Source: Glossina fuscipes
Taxonomy: Eukaryota; Arthropoda; Insecta; Diptera; Glossinidae
DNA: 64,000 nucleotides
Reading direction: 5' to 3'
Assembly (NCBI RefSeq): GCF_014805625.2
Contig: NW_023998517.1
Coordinates: 1,931,155-1,995,154, forward strand
The translations under genes and the position numbers were made by a program. Positions within the stretch are counted from its first letter, which is position 1. Every line of letters starts with the position of its first letter. Shown piece after piece: positions 62,430 through 64,000 of the stretch. Under the pieces are notes generated by a model, which saw only the letters and a list, made by a program, of their open reading frames with translations, was not told the origin of the DNA and searched no databases.

Positions 62430-64000
62430 AATTTAAGCTATTATTATTAACTAAGCAAGGATATGAGTTGATCAACTGCCAAGCCCAACGAAATCTTCTC
62501 TAGGTATTCCAACTTTCGAATCAATAGCTGTTATAAACTGTGCCTTACACCTCATCCTTATTTATAAATAAATATCTTTTGTGAATGGAAACGTTAGAAA
62601 CGTTAGAATTATTTTCTTTTAGATTTTATTTTTCGATCATAATAATAATACAATATTTATGCATGTAATAATTTAATGTTTATAGTTTAACTTATTCCTT
62701 CATATTTATACTAAATATTGTGTTTTTTTTTCTTTTTTATTATTACGATAAGTAACGATTAGAGAAATTCATTATTTTACGATACATTAAATCTAAATTT
62801 ATTTTATTTTATATATTATTTCTCTCTTAATTACTTCAATTCATTATAAATATTTTAATTTAATCAAAGCTAAAATTGTTTATCGCAAATATTTATATTT
62901 ATATTTTTTTTTTGCTTTAAACTAACATCAACTAAGGGTATCTTTTTTGTCATCATTCCTGTTGGGTTATTTCTTTATTCACAAAACTAAATGACCAATT
63001 GAAGAAATCACATAAAATTGAGCAAAAATTGTTTCTTTACCTTATTGATATTCTCAACATCAGTTGAAAGAGCGACACTTTCTTTATTTACCTGCTATCA
63101 AAATATTTGGTTATGTAAAAAATATTTAACCGAATAACGGGGTAAAGGATAGCTTATCCAAAATGTCAACTAATGGTTAAAATGAATAAAGAAATGTTGA
63201 TGCTTGAGAGAAAGCTTATTATTACCTTCTTACAATATACTGGTAGTAGTAATGCCTTTGATCTAAAATATTATGCTTAGATACCTGCGTCTCCTGGGCT
63301 TATGCTTGGATATTTCACTGCACCGGAATACCGAAAGAGATAAGTAGATCTAAGTATTTCCGCTAAACCAGAGTTTATTTATTTCTTTAAGCATTTAAGT
63401 TAAGACTTTCCAGAATTTTCCGGGAAACCATCTAAACTATACTCAGTATACCAATTCAACTCGTAAGTAGAAGATTCTTCAAGTTGCAATTTGATTAAAC
63501 AAAACCATTAGCGTTTCATTTCACTTTTTCGAAATTACTGAAGTTATGATAACAAGAAAAATACCATCGAATTAGTTTCGCGCATATATAAGTATGACAT
63601 TTATCCTTAAAAAAAAAAAAAAAATGTCTCATAACTATTTCCGAATATTAAATACATTTCATATATGTTTTCGAGTAGCAATCTTAAGCGTAAAGTGTTG
63701 GCTGAAAAATTAAAAGTTAAAATTATTAAATTCGATAGCGATGAGAGGTTGCCGAGGTTCTTGTTTAATATGTTGTTCCGATCACTAGTAGTTATGGATG
63801 CGATCATGTTAAACTAGAATTTCGAGCAGGCAAACAAGTTTTTTTTTTTTTTTAATTTCTAACTTTTTTGTTATTATTTACAATTAACTGCGGCAAAAAT
63901 GCCTATTTTTTGATTCAAATGCCACTGACTTAATTGTTTTCTTCACAACTCTTACAAAAACATTACTGCGTACAATAAGAAAAGCAACACCAACCAAAAC
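62430..64000. other. A+T-rich DNA without a recognisable gene
   Basis: Very A+T-rich at 62600-62950. Nothing coding recognised; T/A runs at 63609-63624 and 63839-63853. Confidence 0.5.

Noticed and set aside
1..64000. CRISPR arrays, operons, rRNA, tRNA, phage or bacterial genes
   Set aside because: No regularly spaced repeats with unique spacers, no tRNA-like cloverleaf motifs found by eye and no dense coding; the sequence is insect-type nuclear DNA.

Overview
This is about 64 kb of A+T-rich (roughly two-thirds A+T by eye) eukaryotic nuclear DNA with no convincing complete gene. I see no operons, ribosome-binding sites, rRNA, tRNA or CRISPR arrays. Open frames are short and mostly explained by chance, homopolymers or repeats. 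Microsatellites, poly(A)/poly(T) runs, a 100-N assembly gap and the style of the dispersed repeats point to a fly (Diptera: Brachycera). The repeats carry GGACGGACGGACA-type cores, followed by 'gaatatatatactttatggg' in one family or a 'ccttctgggtgttgcatac'-like tail in the other. A calyptrate fly such as a tsetse (Glossina) or a muscoid is plausible, but the species is inference only. The window looks like a large intron or a gene-poor intergenic region.

Layout. 1-8 kb: unique A+T-rich DNA with simple repeats and one partial family A repeat (~6.3 kb). 8.1-8.35 kb: the best coding candidate, a GC-rich minus-strand open segment that looks like a 3'-terminal exon. 8.6-9.1 kb: degenerate ~133-bp repeat units. 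10.8-11.2 kb: remnant of a mariner-like transposase. 11.4-16.9 kb: cluster of family B repeats (INE-1/DINE-like), including a head-to-head pair around a short ORF. 17-22.5 kb: mostly unique DNA with two local duplications. 22.5-30.2 kb: several family A repeats, two inverted repeats, a second terminal-exon candidate (24.4-24.7 kb, minus) and a GC-rich ~111-bp duplication (27.8-28.0 kb). 31-50.4 kb: scattered family A and B repeats, a 56-nt exon candidate with a perfect donor (38.6 kb) and a decayed C-terminus of a non-LTR retrotransposon reverse transcriptase (42.3-42.6 kb). 50.4-61.7 kb: repeat-poor DNA with long A/T runs and the gap at 60.17-60.27 kb. 61.7-62.4 kb: a family A element whose core has expanded into a ~4-copy, 102-bp tandem array.

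There is no visible set of cooperating genes. The structure is driven by decayed transposons and two dispersed repeat families. The exon candidates need transcript or cross-species support. I found no clearly novel system; the items most worth checking are the three exon candidates, the 102-bp array and the head-to-head family B arrangement. Repeat-family names A and B are my own labels, and repeat boundaries are approximate (about ±20-40 bp).
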